A DNA stretch of 64,000 nt from Ktedonobacter sp. SOSP1-85. Its GTDB lineage: Bacteria; Chloroflexota; Ktedonobacteria; Ktedonobacterales; Ktedonobacteraceae. The notes beneath the pieces were generated by a model, which was not told the origin of the DNA, did no database searches, and saw nothing but the letters and a program-made list of their open reading frames with translations. Where the stretch lies: contig NZ_BNJI01000002.1 of the NCBI RefSeq assembly GCF_016587415.1, positions 186,001 through 250,000 on the forward strand, in the 5' to 3' direction. Both the position numbers and the translations under genes were made by a program. This document shows positions 1 through 9,480 of the stretch, one piece after another (position 1 is the first letter of the stretch; each line of letters opens with the position of its first letter).

Positions 1-233
1 CGCACGGCCTGGTAGAGCGCGATGCTCACCAGAGGCGTCGCGCAGCGCCAGAAGCTGCTCCCAAGGTATGCCTCGGGTGTGGCGCCGAGCATGGCCTGCG
101 CACTCGCATTGGCATACACAATGGTCTCGGTGTCATCGACGACAAACAAGGCGCCAGGAAGCGTCTCAAGCATGGTGAGGAGGGTCTCACTCGACGCAGG
201 AGTGACACGCTCTGTTCGCTTTGGAGTGGACAT
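1..233 (-). CDS. PAS-domain signalling protein, N-terminal part (runs off window)
   Basis: Reading leftward from the ATG at 233 the frame stays open to the window edge. About 77 residues are visible. After a short polar start they read as a PAS fold: LPGALFVVDDTETIVYANAS followed by AQAMLGATPEAYLG. PAS domains sense ligands or redox state and usually sit at the N-terminus of sensor kinases or diguanylate cyclases; the output domain lies outside the window. An AG-rich stretch about 9 bases upstream could serve as the ribosome site. The PAS call is good; the protein class is unknown. Confidence 0.7.
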   Translation of the reverse strand, partial: MSTPKRTERVTPASSETLLTMLETLPGALFVVDDTETIVYANASAQAMLGATPEAYLGSSFWRCATPLVSIALYQAV

Positions 234-766
234 ACGACGGTAACTCTCTCTTTCCCATACCCCATCCCTGAGAACGAAGATGCATTCCTGCTCGAACCGA
301 AAGCACGTCTAGTGAAATGATGTGATATCTGTGAGAAACAAGCAAGCTGGACTGGACTCCCGTACCAGGTCTCGAAGAAACAGGAGAACGAGCACCAACG
401 AGAGATGCTCAAACAGCCTCGCAGAACGCTCTAGAAGCAGAGCATCCTCGAAATGTGGGAAACAGTGCCGAGAACGCTGCTTCTTTTGCTTCTTTTCTTA
501 TGGGAAACCGTTCTTGCAAAAGTCAGTAGCGGCTTCTCGTTGTTGGTCGTTCCGTTCTTTCTCACGGGCTTAGGTATGACGAAAAAGGCAGGTGCGGGGA
601 ACATCCAGGGCGACTCTTGCGATCGAGTTCCAGCCAGTTGCATTTGCAAATTTACAGTATAAGATCCAAACTTCGCCACTTTGACGTAATTATTCGCCTA
701 AAAATGGTACTCAAACAAAATTTTCTCGGGAAATCGATCATTTTCTGAGTTCACCTAAAAAAGGCG
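234..766. other. Intergenic stretch without recognisable gene
   Basis: Between the PAS gene and the IS66 element I see no frame with a plausible start, ribosome site and domain. The part from 640 to 766 is AT-rich and contains a near-palindrome TTGCATTTGCAAA, possibly promoter DNA cut off by the IS66 insertion. The last eight bases (759-766, AAAAGGCG) are the left copy of the IS66 target duplication. Confidence 0.5.
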
Positions 767-2274
767 TAACTATTCAGGTTCACGAGAAGGAGGGAAAGAG
801 AGGAGCACCAGCGAGCACCGTTTCAAGAGCAGTGAGCAGGCGGTGGCCTTGTTTGCGCATGGTGGAAACGTAACTGCGCAGACGGCAAAAGGCATCAGCC
901 CCTTGGACGGAGCGGAAACAGCCAGAGATTTTTTGTTGCACCTTGAGCATCCGTAGGTCCCGTTCGGCCAGATTGTTATCAAAAGGCACACGAAAATCAC
1001 GCACGAAGGCCAGCACAGCATCAGCATGGATGCGAAGCCGATCTAAAAGGTTGCGTGCTGGGTGTTGCTTGGATTTGCCTCGTTTGCCTGATCGAGCGAG
1101 AGGCGGGGCCGGAACTGATTGATAGCCTTGCTCAAGAATCTGCTGATAGTGCTCCATGAGAACCACTTGCATGGGCTCAGCAAAGGCGTTCCATCCTCGA
1201 GCTTTGGCCTGAGCAACAAGTTCACGCATCAACAGCAGCAGCACCTTCATCTCACTCGCCCAGAGCTGATGCTCTTCTTCGGCGAAGAAGGTTAGTTCTC
1301 GCAAGTGATGCACATTGCAGAGGGCATGGCCCTTGCCGTACGCCCAGTAGCTGCTCCAGCCATCATGCACGCTCAGCCCTTGCAAGCGCGAAGCGATGCC
1401 AATGGCTTGCAGGGCCTCTCGCCCACGCTTAGGATGATGCGCATAATGGGTGAGCTGAGGGGTTGAGACGACATGAACCCAGTGGCGTTTGCCTTGGACG
1501 TAGAGGCCGGTTTCATCTTGATTGACAACGTCCTGGGTGATGAGCGCTTCTTTGAGGGCCTCTTCAACGGGTTCAAGGCTCTGGTGAGCACGGATGACAA
1601 AGCCCTCAATGCTTGCAACGGAAAGCCGATGCCCAAAGAGATCTTCAAGAACCTGGCTCACCCGAGCATAGGGCAACAATTGGACCTGGCTCAGATACAC
1701 AGCCAAGGCTTGCAGAGAAGGTCCATATTGCACGGGTGCTCTGACTCCGACTGGAAAGTCGGCTCTGCAAAGCGCTCCACACTCAGGGCAGGCTACCTGC
1801 TGCACCTGATGCTCGGTCACCTGAAGGGGGTGAGATGGCAGATCGAGCACTTGTCGGCGTGCGGTGGGCCGGGCTGGCGTCAGACGCAGGTCACAGGAAC
1901 AATGCTCACACTGCATTGGGCGATGAACCACGATCTGGTCTGGGTCGTGCCGTTGCAGCAACGAACGGCCTTGATGACCAGACTGCCCACCAGGACGCTT
2001 GCCGCTGCGCTCACGTCCAGAGCGAGGACGACGCGCAAAGCGGTCAGAAGAAGGAGGCAGGCCACTGTTATGGCTGTCTTTCTTCTGCTGGCACTCCAAC
2101 TCGTGAATGCGTTCTTTCAAGCGCGTATTTTCTTGGAGGGCTTCATCCAATGCACGACGCACCGTGGTGAGTTCTTGGATCAGCCAGTCGATTTGAGCAT
2201 CTCGGTCCATATGCAGAGCGTACCTGATTTCTTGTGCACAATGCAAGTCTTTTTAGAGAACCTGAATAGTTACG
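767..2274 (-). mobile_element. IS66-family insertion sequence, apparently intact
   Basis: Inverted ends are visible: CGTAACTATTCAGGTTC at 765-781 and its exact reverse complement at 2258-2274. The octamer AAAAGGCG occurs immediately outside each end (759-766 and 2275-2282), matching the 8-bp target duplication known for IS66. The left CG can be read as either target or element, so the boundary is uncertain by two bases. The element carries a single transposase gene and lacks the tnpA/tnpB accessory genes of classical IS66, as in the short one-ORF subgroup. A truncated relative lies at 55.7-56.5 kb. Confidence 0.85.
780..2210 (-). CDS. IS66-family transposase
   Basis: About 476 residues, full length for the family. 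Order seen: N-terminal coiled coil (ENTRLKERIHELE), a basic linker with PPSSDRFARRPRSGRERSGK, a zinc-binding region with two CxxC pairs (CEHCSC and CPECGALC), then the DDE catalytic domain with QDETGLYVQG, SVHDGWSSYW, NVHHLREL and the C-terminal DNNLAERDLRMLKVQQKISG block typical of IS66. I chose the ATG at 2210; a TTG start at 2246 is also possible. No frameshift or stop is visible, so the enzyme may be active. Confidence 0.93.
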   Translation of the reverse strand: MDRDAQIDWLIQELTTVRRALDEALQENTRLKERIHELECQQKKDSHNSGLPPSSDRFARRPRSGRERSGKRPGGQSGHQGRSLLQRHDPDQIVVHRPMQCEHCSCDLRLTPARPTARRQVLDLPSHPLQVTEHQVQQVACPECGALCRADFPVGVRAPVQYGPSLQALAVYLSQVQLLPYARVSQVLEDLFGHRLSVASIEGFVIRAHQSLEPVEEALKEALITQDVVNQDETGLYVQGKRHWVHVVSTPQLTHYAHHPKRGREALQAIGIASRLQGLSVHDGWSSYWAYGKGHALCNVHHLRELTFFAEEEHQLWASEMKVLLLLMRELVAQAKARGWNAFAEPMQVVLMEHYQQILEQGYQSVPAPPLARSGKRGKSKQHPARNLLDRLRIHADAVLAFVRDFRVPFDNNLAERDLRMLKVQQKISGCFRSVQGADAFCRLRSYVSTMRKQGHRLLTALETVLAGAPLFPSFS

Positions 2275-2312
2275 AAAAGGCGAGGTTATAAGTCAGGAGT
2301 GGCGAAGTTATG

Positions 2313-4154
2313 AATCTTACGCAACCTTGCTGATGAGTAATGTGGTATACTAAAAAGTTGAACATTTTTTCGCTTTTTTAGAGCTTTTTTGAGGATTCAA
2401 AAACCATTCTATGATCATTTTTCCAGACCTTCCTCACGTCGAAGTAGAAGGAGTAGAAATAGCTGAGGAGATCACCCTGACCTTACGGACGACCTCCCCA
2501 ACTGCTCCTTGCCCCTCATGTGGGACCGTATCTTCGCGCATCCAAAGTCTCTATTCACGTGCACTCCGTGATCTTCCTTCGGTTGGACGTCCGCTTCGTC
2601 TCATTCTGCATGTGCGTCGTTTCTTTTGCAAAAAGAATACCTGTGCGCAAAAGATCTTCGTTGAACGGCTTCCAGAGCTTTGTCACCCTCACGCTCAGCG
2701 CACCAAACGGCTCCAAAAGGCCCTCTGTGAGCTCGGACTCAAAATCGGGGGCCAAGCCGGAGCGGATGTGGGAAGTGAGTTGGGCATCAGCGGAAGTCGC
2801 GATACCATCTTGCGTCTGGTTCGCCAATCACACCCGTCAGCTCAATCAGCCCCACACGTTATTGGGCTGGACGACTGGGCACGCAGGCGCAGGCTGCGCT
2901 ATGGAACCCTGATCTGTGATCTGGAATTGGGCCTGCCCATTGACCTGCTTCCCGACCGCTCGGTCAAAACGGTCTCCACCTGGCTGCTCAAGCATCCCTC
3001 CATCAAGGTGGTTAGCCGCGATGGGTCCTCGGAATATGCGTCAGCTATTCAAAAAGGGGCCCCCAAGCTGTACAGGTAAGTGACCGCTGGCATTTGGTGA
3101 AGAATCTAGCTGCATGTGTCTCAGTGCAATTGACCCAAAGCCTGACGCAACTGCGTCGTGCTGAGCAGACAGAAGCCAAGACCCTCGACGGGCAGCAACC
3201 CTCACCTGAACGTCAAAGTCATCCCAGGACACGCGCTGAGAAACGAGCACAACACGCTCGTCAAGCGGAGCGAACAACTCGTTACGAGCAGATGATGGCA
3301 CTGCAACAGCAAGGGATGAAAAGCATTGAGATTGCGGCTCACATGGGTATGGCACCACGAACCGTTCGGGAGTGGCTTGATCGCGGAGATATTCCTTATT
3401 CCGGTTCTCGCAAGCCTCGAACACGTCTCATCGATCCCTACAAGACCTATCTCCTGGAACGCTGGCAACAAGGGTGCCGCCAGGGAGTACAACTGGAAAG
3501 AGAACTGAGAGCAAAAGGGTATAAAGGATCACCACGAGCCATCTATCGCTACCTGGAGACGGTAGATGCGTTGAGCTTTTCTGCCCGCAAAAGCGGTTCC
3601 CAATTAGCGACGAAACCACTCAATCCCCTCTTGACTCTCTCGGCACCACAGGCCACCTGGCTCTTTTTCCGCAAACATGAGGATTTGAAGGAAGAAGAAC
3701 GGGAGACCCTTCAACAGTTAAGGCAGATGAGCCCACACCTTGAGACCGCCTACCAACTGGTAGAGATGTTTCTTCACATGGTCCGTGAGCGTACAGGAGA
3801 ACAGCTTGACGCCTGGCTGGCAGCGGTGAAAGCCAGCCATCTTGAAGCGTTTGAGTCCTTTGTGACGGGTGTGCAACAAGACAAAGATGCCGTTCTTGCG
3901 GGATTGACGTTACCTTGGAGCAATGGTCCTTTGGAAGGAAATGTGAATCGGCTTAAGCTCATCAAAAGAAGTATGTATGGTCGCGCCGAAATCGATCTGC
4001 TCAAGCTTCGTGTGCTCCATCACAGCAAAAAGAGTCAGGAGAGAAAAAGGAAGCAAAAACAACAAGTGGCTCATTTGAAGAAACCGAAGAGTATGAAAAA
4101 TGGCGTAATTTCCCAGCATACCACAACTGCGATCAGCAAGGTTGCGTAAGAATC
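2313..4154 (+). mobile_element. ISL3-family insertion sequence with perfect target duplication
   Basis: The 20-base ends TCTTACGCAACCTTGCTGAT (2315-2334) and its exact reverse complement (4132-4151) bound the element. AAGTTATG lies directly outside both ends (2305-2312 and 4155-4162), the 8-bp duplication expected for ISL3. The right copy contains the stop codon of the neighbouring minus-strand gene, so the insertion left that protein intact. Perfect ends and duplication point to recent insertion. Confidence 0.9.
2411..4149 (+). pseudogene. ISL3-family transposase split by a -1 frame change
   Basis: The first frame (2411-3079) holds the zinc finger CPSCG, the HTH region and the first catalytic block GLDDWARRRR plus VVSRDGSSEYA. 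It ends in a stop just after a GGGGCCCCC run at 3057-3065. The second frame, one base back, continues without loss (QVSDRWHLVKNL...) to the C-terminal WSNGPLEGNVNRLKLIKRSM and MYGRAEIDLLKLRVLH motif. Joined, the protein is normal ISL3 length. Either a single C was lost or the run supports programmed -1 slippage; ISL3 elements are not known for the latter, so an inactivating indel is the simpler view. Confidence 0.85.
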
Positions 4155-4157
4155 AAG

Positions 4158-4778
4158 TTATGGTCTTTTTGACAAGGTCTTTGTAACCTGAAACGTTTGA
4201 GGTGCATACTTTTTGGCATCCTCGATCAATTCCTGGCGCGTTTGCTCATTCAAAAAACCCGCTAGCGGCAGCATATGGGAAAAACGGCTCATCTGGGCAG
4301 CCAGCAAGGCCCACCCTTGAATAACAGGGACATGTTGTCTAAGACCGTCCTCAACGGAAAGCCCGAAAACAGCAGGCCGATAAAAAATGAAACCCTCAAC
4401 CAGCTTAGCGGGCTGATAAAAACGCGTAAAGTACGCGCTGTTTCCACCATACCAGTCTGTCTTTAGCTCTTTGATATTGTCCCAGGGAGTGTAGACCTTA
4501 TAACCAAGGCCATTCAGTATCACACCCTGTGGGGAGGTTATCAGGCGCATGCGCCGAAAGCCAAGAAAGACCAGAACGCCAAGCACTGCCATAATGCCCG
4601 CCCCAAAAAGGAACACGATACGTGATCCTATATCGATAGCCATGCGCAAAGACAGCACAAGGAATACCGCGCCAAAACCAAGACCAAGGGCAAGAATAAA
4701 CAGGTGCGCAACTAGCAATATGCTGTTCTGCTTATAGACTTTTTGTGGGACCAATGCTGAGGAATCAGTTTGAACCAT
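4158..4778 (-). CDS. Two-TM membrane protein with PH-like soluble domain
   Basis: 206 residues from the ATG at 4778, which has AAAGGAGAG eight bases upstream; an earlier in-frame ATG at 4811 lies upstream of that ribosome site and is rejected. Two hydrophobic segments follow a short polar N-terminus (ILLVAHLFILALGLGFGAVF and IVFLFGAGIMAVLGVLVFLG), then a beta-rich stretch with SPQGVILNGLGYKVYTPWDN resembling bacterial PH domains found in membrane proteins of unknown role. The stop codon lies in the ISL3 target duplication and was preserved. Function unknown. Confidence 0.75.
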   Translation of the reverse strand: MVQTDSSALVPQKVYKQNSILLVAHLFILALGLGFGAVFLVLSLRMAIDIGSRIVFLFGAGIMAVLGVLVFLGFRRMRLITSPQGVILNGLGYKVYTPWDNIKELKTDWYGGNSAYFTRFYQPAKLVEGFIFYRPAVFGLSVEDGLRQHVPVIQGWALLAAQMSRFSHMLPLAGFLNEQTRQELIEDAKKYAPQTFQVTKTLSKRP

Positions 4779-4932
4779 TTTGTGTCTCTCCTTTAAGTTC
4801 ATAATTTTCATTTAAGACCCGATTGACAAATAGAGGGCTTTTCTCTGTGAAAAAAACGCTGAACAGTGTACAAGCCAAATGGTAGGATTGGGATTAGCAC
4901 ACAACGTAGCTGCCTCCAGATCTTTCAGTTGT

Positions 4933-4962
4933 TGCCTCCAGATCTTTACGGGTCTGGAGGCA
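4933..4962 (-). terminator. Hairpin downstream of the WD40 gene
   Basis: TGCCTCCAGA and TCTGGAGGCA form a perfect 10-bp stem with a 10-base loop, 37 bases past the WD40 stop. A second copy of CTGCCTCCAGATCTTT lies at about 4911-4926, so the left arm is duplicated. No T-run follows, so a rho-independent terminator is only probable. Confidence 0.45.
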
Positions 4963-4999
4963 GTTATCTATGTCCAGTAAATGCTTCGAGGAATGAATC

Positions 5000-6223
5000 T
5001 TATTCGGGTTTCCAGACGTGGACCGTGTGGTCGGCGCTGGCAGAGGCGATATATTGACTATCAGGAGACCAGACGACCGAGTAAACATAATCTGTATGGG
5101 CAGTGTAGGCGTAGACATGGGTCTTGTTTGGGTCCCAGACCTGGACAGTTTTGTCGTAACTGGCCGAGGCGATGCGTTTGCCGTCAGGAGACCAGGCAAT
5201 GCTACTGACACTCCCTTTATGTTGACTAAAAACGGTGCTTGTCTGACCTGTCTGCGCGTTCCAGATGCGAACAGTCTGGTCATCACCGCCCGAGGCGATC
5301 TGCTTACCATCAGGAGACCAGGCGAGTGCGTATACGCGACCATTGTGCCCTTTATAGGTCTGTGCGAGGCTGCCGTTTGAAGCATTCCAGATCTGAACGG
5401 TGCCGTCATAACTGGCGGAGGCAATAAGCTTACCATCGGGCGACCAGGCAATACTGGTGACGTAGTTGGTGTGTCCCTGGTAGGTGCGAATGGGGTCGCC
5501 TGTTAATGCGTTCCAGATCTGGACGGTTTTGTCATAGCCTGCTGAGGCGATGTATTTTCCATCAGGTGACCAGGCAATGGAGAGGATCGCATCTTTATGG
5601 CCTTTATATGAAATGACCCTATCTCCACTTGTCGCGTTGATAACGTCAACAGTGTAACTGTTCCCTCCGCTGGCTACATACTTACTGTCAGGCGACCAGG
5701 CAACGGCATTAACAATAGCATAGTCCTGAAAACTTGCCTGTTTCTTCCCTGTTTCCGCGTTCCAGATTTGCACACTATCATCATTGAGGCCACCAGAAGA
5801 GGCGATGAGTTTCCCATTAGGAGACCAGGCAACCTGCCAGACGACTGAGGTATGCCCGGTGTAGGTATACGGTTTGATGGTAAGTTGGGGAACCGCAGGC
5901 ATATTGCTCTTCGATGTAGTGCTATTGCTATGCTGGAAACGCGGTATAACGAAAACAACGAGACCCCCTCCGATGATTGCCAGGAGGAGAAACATGCAGA
6001 TGATCGTGATAATGAGACCCGTTCGTGAGCGCTTGCGTAATACTCCAGGTGTATTTGTCGATGGTACGGTGTTGTATCCTGCGTATGCTTGTGACGCGAC
6101 ACCAGAGCCATTGTGGGGTATTGGTGTAGGATAGTATGGTTTACCACAATTAGAGCAGAAGGTCGCGTTTGGAGCCAGGGCAGTTCCACAGTTGGCACAT
6201 ACGCGCCCAGACGTTTGAATCAT
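5000..6223 (-). CDS. Zinc-ribbon, membrane-anchored WD40 beta-propeller protein
   Basis: 407 residues from the ATG at 6223 (GAAAGGATATGGGTC upstream). Residues about 8-28 form a zinc ribbon (CANCGTALAPNATFCSNCG); one TM helix follows (TGLIITIICMFLLLAIIGGG, about 78-98); the rest is seven WD40 repeats recognisable by WSPDGKYIASAG and TVQIWNA type blocks, enough for one closed propeller outside or at the membrane. Such proteins act as scaffolds or sensors. It is divergent from the STAND gene at 6427, and the 203-bp gap must hold both promoters, so the two may be co-regulated. Partner and signal are not known. Confidence 0.88.
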   Translation of the reverse strand: MIQTSGRVCANCGTALAPNATFCSNCGKPYYPTPIPHNGSGVASQAYAGYNTVPSTNTPGVLRKRSRTGLIITIICMFLLLAIIGGGLVVFVIPRFQHSNSTTSKSNMPAVPQLTIKPYTYTGHTSVVWQVAWSPNGKLIASSGGLNDDSVQIWNAETGKKQASFQDYAIVNAVAWSPDSKYVASGGNSYTVDVINATSGDRVISYKGHKDAILSIAWSPDGKYIASAGYDKTVQIWNALTGDPIRTYQGHTNYVTSIAWSPDGKLIASASYDGTVQIWNASNGSLAQTYKGHNGRVYALAWSPDGKQIASGGDDQTVRIWNAQTGQTSTVFSQHKGSVSSIAWSPDGKRIASASYDKTVQVWDPNKTHVYAYTAHTDYVYSVVWSPDSQYIASASADHTVHVWKPE

Positions 6224-6426
6224 GACCCATATCCTTTCAAAGTATGTCTGTCGTTTTGGCTGCTTGCGCTTGATCACTTCTGATGAATGGAAGAGAGCGA
6301 GAAAATCTTTACAAGAGCAAGTATGGCATAGAAATTTGCTCAACAAGTATAGCAACTGTTTGGCGTTTATAAGGCAAGAGTGTAGAAAAGACATGTTGGT
6401 GCAAAGATGCCGGAAGAGGAAGGACT

Positions 6427-9057
6427 ATGCGCATGGAAGATGCAAAAGCGAGGGTCAAATCCACGAAAAAGCGTTCCGAGAAAGCGATGCCAAATCAACA
6501 GTTAAAGGAGGCACGCCAGATGCGTGGTTGGTCCCAGCAATATGTAGCTGACCAGATTGGTGCTGACTACTACTACCTGAGTCGCTGGGAGCGTGGCACC
6601 ACTTCGCCAAGCCCTTACTACCGGCAGAAACTCTGCGAACTTTTCGGGAAAAATGCCTATGAATTGGGATTCCTGCAAGAGAAATCTGTTGAAGAGGAGT
6701 TCGAAGGGGCAGTCGAGTCTGGAACGCTTCAACCCACACGAACGGAAGATATGCTGTATTCCTTCGTACTGCCTGCTACGGGTGAGCCTCTTGGCCGGGA
6801 TGAAATCCTTGCTTCGCTGACAGCACAACTCTGTTTGGAACCCGCCCAGCGAATGGTGGCACTTTATGGACTGCCTGGTGTCGGTAAAACGACGTTGGCG
6901 GCGGCACTATTCACGCAAAGCAGGATTCTCGATCATTTTAGCGATGGCTTCCTATGGGCAAGCGTGGGGACACAGCCCAACCCTCTTGCTGTCTTTAGCC
7001 GCTGGGGGCGTCTTCTGGGCATCTCTGACGCCGAGGCTGCAAGGTTAACAAGTATTGAAGCATGGTCACAGACGTTACATCTGGCGATTGGGAGCCGTCG
7101 TATGCTGATTGTTATTGATGATGTTTGGCGAAGCGAAGGCGCGCTGGTCTTCAAAATCGCTGGAGCGCATTGTGCATATGTGTTTACCACGCGCTTCTCA
7201 ACGGTCGCGATCCAGATAGCAGGAACGGGTGCGGTGGCAGTGCCGGAGTTGCCGGAGTCGGTGAGCCTGTCATTGTTGGAGCGCCTGGTTCCGGGCCTGG
7301 TAGCCTGCGAACCGCAGGCTGCACACAATCTTATACGTTCAGTGGGTGGGTTACCACTTGCCCTAACACTGGTGGGTAAATATTTGCAAGTAGAAATGCA
7401 TAGTGGTCAGCCACGTCGCCTCTTTACCGCGCTGGCGCGTTTGCACACAGCCGAGGAGCGGCTGCGCTTAAGTGCTCCCCAGGCGCTCTACGAACGTTCT
7501 CCATCATTATCTCGCAATGAACCCATTACCTTGCAGTCCATTCTCGCGGTGAGCGATCAACTTTTGCCTGCCAAGGCGCAAGAGGCTCTGCGCGCCCTCG
7601 CCGTCTTTCCGGCTAAACCCGATACCTTTTCAGAGGAGGCTGCGCTTGAGGTGAGTCACACTTCAACCGGCACGCTCGATGTCTTGAGCGATATGGGGTT
7701 GATAGAGAGTGTCGGTATCGGGCGCTATACATTGCACCAGGTCATAGCGGATTACGCGCGTGTCCATCAGCGGACACAGGTTCCATACTATCGCCTGGTT
7801 GCCTACTTTATTCAGTTTGTGACCGTCCAGGAGACCGACTATGAACTTATGGAATTGGAGAGCAACAACATCCTGGCGGCGCTGGAGGCTGCGGCCACTT
7901 TGGGCTTGCACGCGGACTTTATTACACTTACACACGCGAGTATGCGCTTCTGGGTTGAACGCGGATTGTACGCGCTTGCCATGACGTACCTGGAAAAAGC
8001 CAGGGAGTTTGCCGAACTTGAACAGGATACACCGACACTTCTACGTACGCTCCTTCACCTGGGAAATGTCGCATTGAAGCAAGGGAAGTATGATCAGGCC
8101 TCTCAGCAACTGCAACAGGGACTCGTATTGATGCAGGGAGACGAGGATTGGGAGTTGACCTGTGATGTGCAGATACTCCTGGGGCGCACGGCTCTCTTTC
8201 AATGTCAGTACCAGTCAGCCGATGCGTATTTGCAGCAAGGAGTATTACTTGCGCGTCAGCATGGCGATACGCAACGACTTGGTGCTGCATTGAGATCGCT
8301 AGGGGCCGGGGCAAATGAGCAGGGCCAATATGCGTTGGCCACAACCTACTTCAAAGAGAGCCTGGACCTGGTTCGTCAGGGGCAGGATGTTGCGTTGCTG
8401 ATTGAATTGTTGTCGGGTATGGGGCAGAATGCAAGCTATCAGGGAGACTACGCGCAGGCAGAAGCCTACTGGCAAGAGGCGCTTGTGCTTGCTCGTAAGA
8501 TTGGGTATCGGCATGCACTATCGATCTTGTTAGGGAATTTAGGCGCGACAGGTATGGAGCAGGGACGATATGCGCAGGCGGAAGCCTATTTACGAGAAGC
8601 TCTGGCGAACTCACGCCAGATGGAAAATCGAGAGTTTGCCTGCTCTGATCTGGGGAATTTAGGTGCCCTGTTTCTGGAACAGGAAGATTATAGCCAGGCA
8701 CATCGCTATCTTCAGGAAGCGCTGGATCTGACGCGTCAGACAAAGAATACCTGGTTGCTTTGTGGGGTACTGAATTATTGGGGTGAACTGCATCTTCGAT
8801 GCCCGGACCTGGATATCAGCGTCGCAGAGGCTGCATTTCGGGAGGTCTATGAACTCGCGTCGGTTGGCTTGCAGGAGTATAAGGCCGAGGCGCTCTTTGG
8901 TCTGGGACGTGTGGCCTTGCTTCAGGGAAATGTCTATGACGCTTGTAAACTGGGCCAGGAGAGCCTTGCTATTCTTGACGTTATCGGAAATCGCACACGT
9001 ACGAAAGTCGCTCAATGGCTCAAGACATTACCAGTTCAAGAGACCGAGATCGAATAA
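6427..9057 (+). CDS. HTH / NB-ARC / TPR STAND-type NTPase
   Basis: 876 residues, ribosome site GAGGAAGGACT just before the ATG. Order: basic start, XRE-type helix-turn-helix (about 24-75), NB-ARC ATPase with Walker A GLPGVGKTT at 148-156, Walker B LIVIDDVW ending at 234, sensor TTRFS at about 255-259 and GLPLAL at 308-313, winged-helix linker, then about nine TPR-like repeats (alternating YAQAEAYWQEAL/YAQAEAYLREAL types) to the end. STAND proteins are ligand-triggered switches; with an HTH they serve as regulators, and related NB-ARC/TPR proteins act in phage defence. Divergent from the WD40 gene and followed by a TIR fragment, both common STAND partners. Role is inferred only. Confidence 0.9.
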   Translation: MRMEDAKARVKSTKKRSEKAMPNQQLKEARQMRGWSQQYVADQIGADYYYLSRWERGTTSPSPYYRQKLCELFGKNAYELGFLQEKSVEEEFEGAVESGTLQPTRTEDMLYSFVLPATGEPLGRDEILASLTAQLCLEPAQRMVALYGLPGVGKTTLAAALFTQSRILDHFSDGFLWASVGTQPNPLAVFSRWGRLLGISDAEAARLTSIEAWSQTLHLAIGSRRMLIVIDDVWRSEGALVFKIAGAHCAYVFTTRFSTVAIQIAGTGAVAVPELPESVSLSLLERLVPGLVACEPQAAHNLIRSVGGLPLALTLVGKYLQVEMHSGQPRRLFTALARLHTAEERLRLSAPQALYERSPSLSRNEPITLQSILAVSDQLLPAKAQEALRALAVFPAKPDTFSEEAALEVSHTSTGTLDVLSDMGLIESVGIGRYTLHQVIADYARVHQRTQVPYYRLVAYFIQFVTVQETDYELMELESNNILAALEAAATLGLHADFITLTHASMRFWVERGLYALAMTYLEKAREFAELEQDTPTLLRTLLHLGNVALKQGKYDQASQQLQQGLVLMQGDEDWELTCDVQILLGRTALFQCQYQSADAYLQQGVLLARQHGDTQRLGAALRSLGAGANEQGQYALATTYFKESLDLVRQGQDVALLIELLSGMGQNASYQGDYAQAEAYWQEALVLARKIGYRHALSILLGNLGATGMEQGRYAQAEAYLREALANSRQMENREFACSDLGNLGALFLEQEDYSQAHRYLQEALDLTRQTKNTWLLCGVLNYWGELHLRCPDLDISVAEAAFREVYELASVGLQEYKAEALFGLGRVALLQGNVYDACKLGQESLAILDVIGNRTRTKVAQWLKTLPVQETEIE

Positions 9058-9088
9058 TGCCTCTGACACTATTTGATCTCGATCTCTT
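9038..9088 (+). terminator. Imperfect hairpin at the end of the STAND gene
   Basis: AGAGACCGAGATCGAA at the stop codon pairs imperfectly with TTGATCTCGATCTCT about 20 bases on. It is placed as a transcription end signal but lacks a T-run. The rest of the gap up to 9318 shows no gene. Confidence 0.35.
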
Positions 9089-9318
9089 ACGTGCAAAAAA
9101 CAGATGCGATTAGGAATTTGAGGCGGCATCAGCCAACCCACAACAGACGTAATCTCACGGACACAACGTGCTGCCCAAACGATGGGTGATGGCATGATTG
9201 TCTCATACGAAAGACTGGTATACACAGCACAAGAGGTAATAAGTATGAATGAATCGTTCAGTTCGCGCAAAATGAAAAAAGTCACATCTCTGACTAACCA
9301 GGAAGGAGACCATATCCA

Positions 9319-9453
9319 ATGCAGCACAACGAGCCTCGCCCTATGCCTATCAATATATTTTTCTGTTACGCTCGCGAAGATGAAGTGTGGCTGAACAAAC
9401 TCAAAGCTCACTTGATATCACCTTGTGGTGAAGCCAATCGTGAACGAGAATAA
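9319..9453 (+). pseudogene. TIR-domain gene remnant, N-terminus only
   Basis: An ATG at 9319 with GGAAGGAGA ten bases upstream opens a 44-codon frame. Residues 9-31 (MPINIFFCYAREDEVWLNKL then KAHL) match the first strand and helix of TIR domains, where FISYAREDE is the common form. The frame ends at TAA before the catalytic glutamate region, so no NADase can be made. The good ribosome site suggests a once complete gene truncated by deletion. It lies next to an NB-ARC/TPR gene, a usual neighbour of TIR effectors. Confidence 0.6.
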
Positions 9454-9480
9454 CTGTTTCAAGGAGATGGAGGGATTGGT

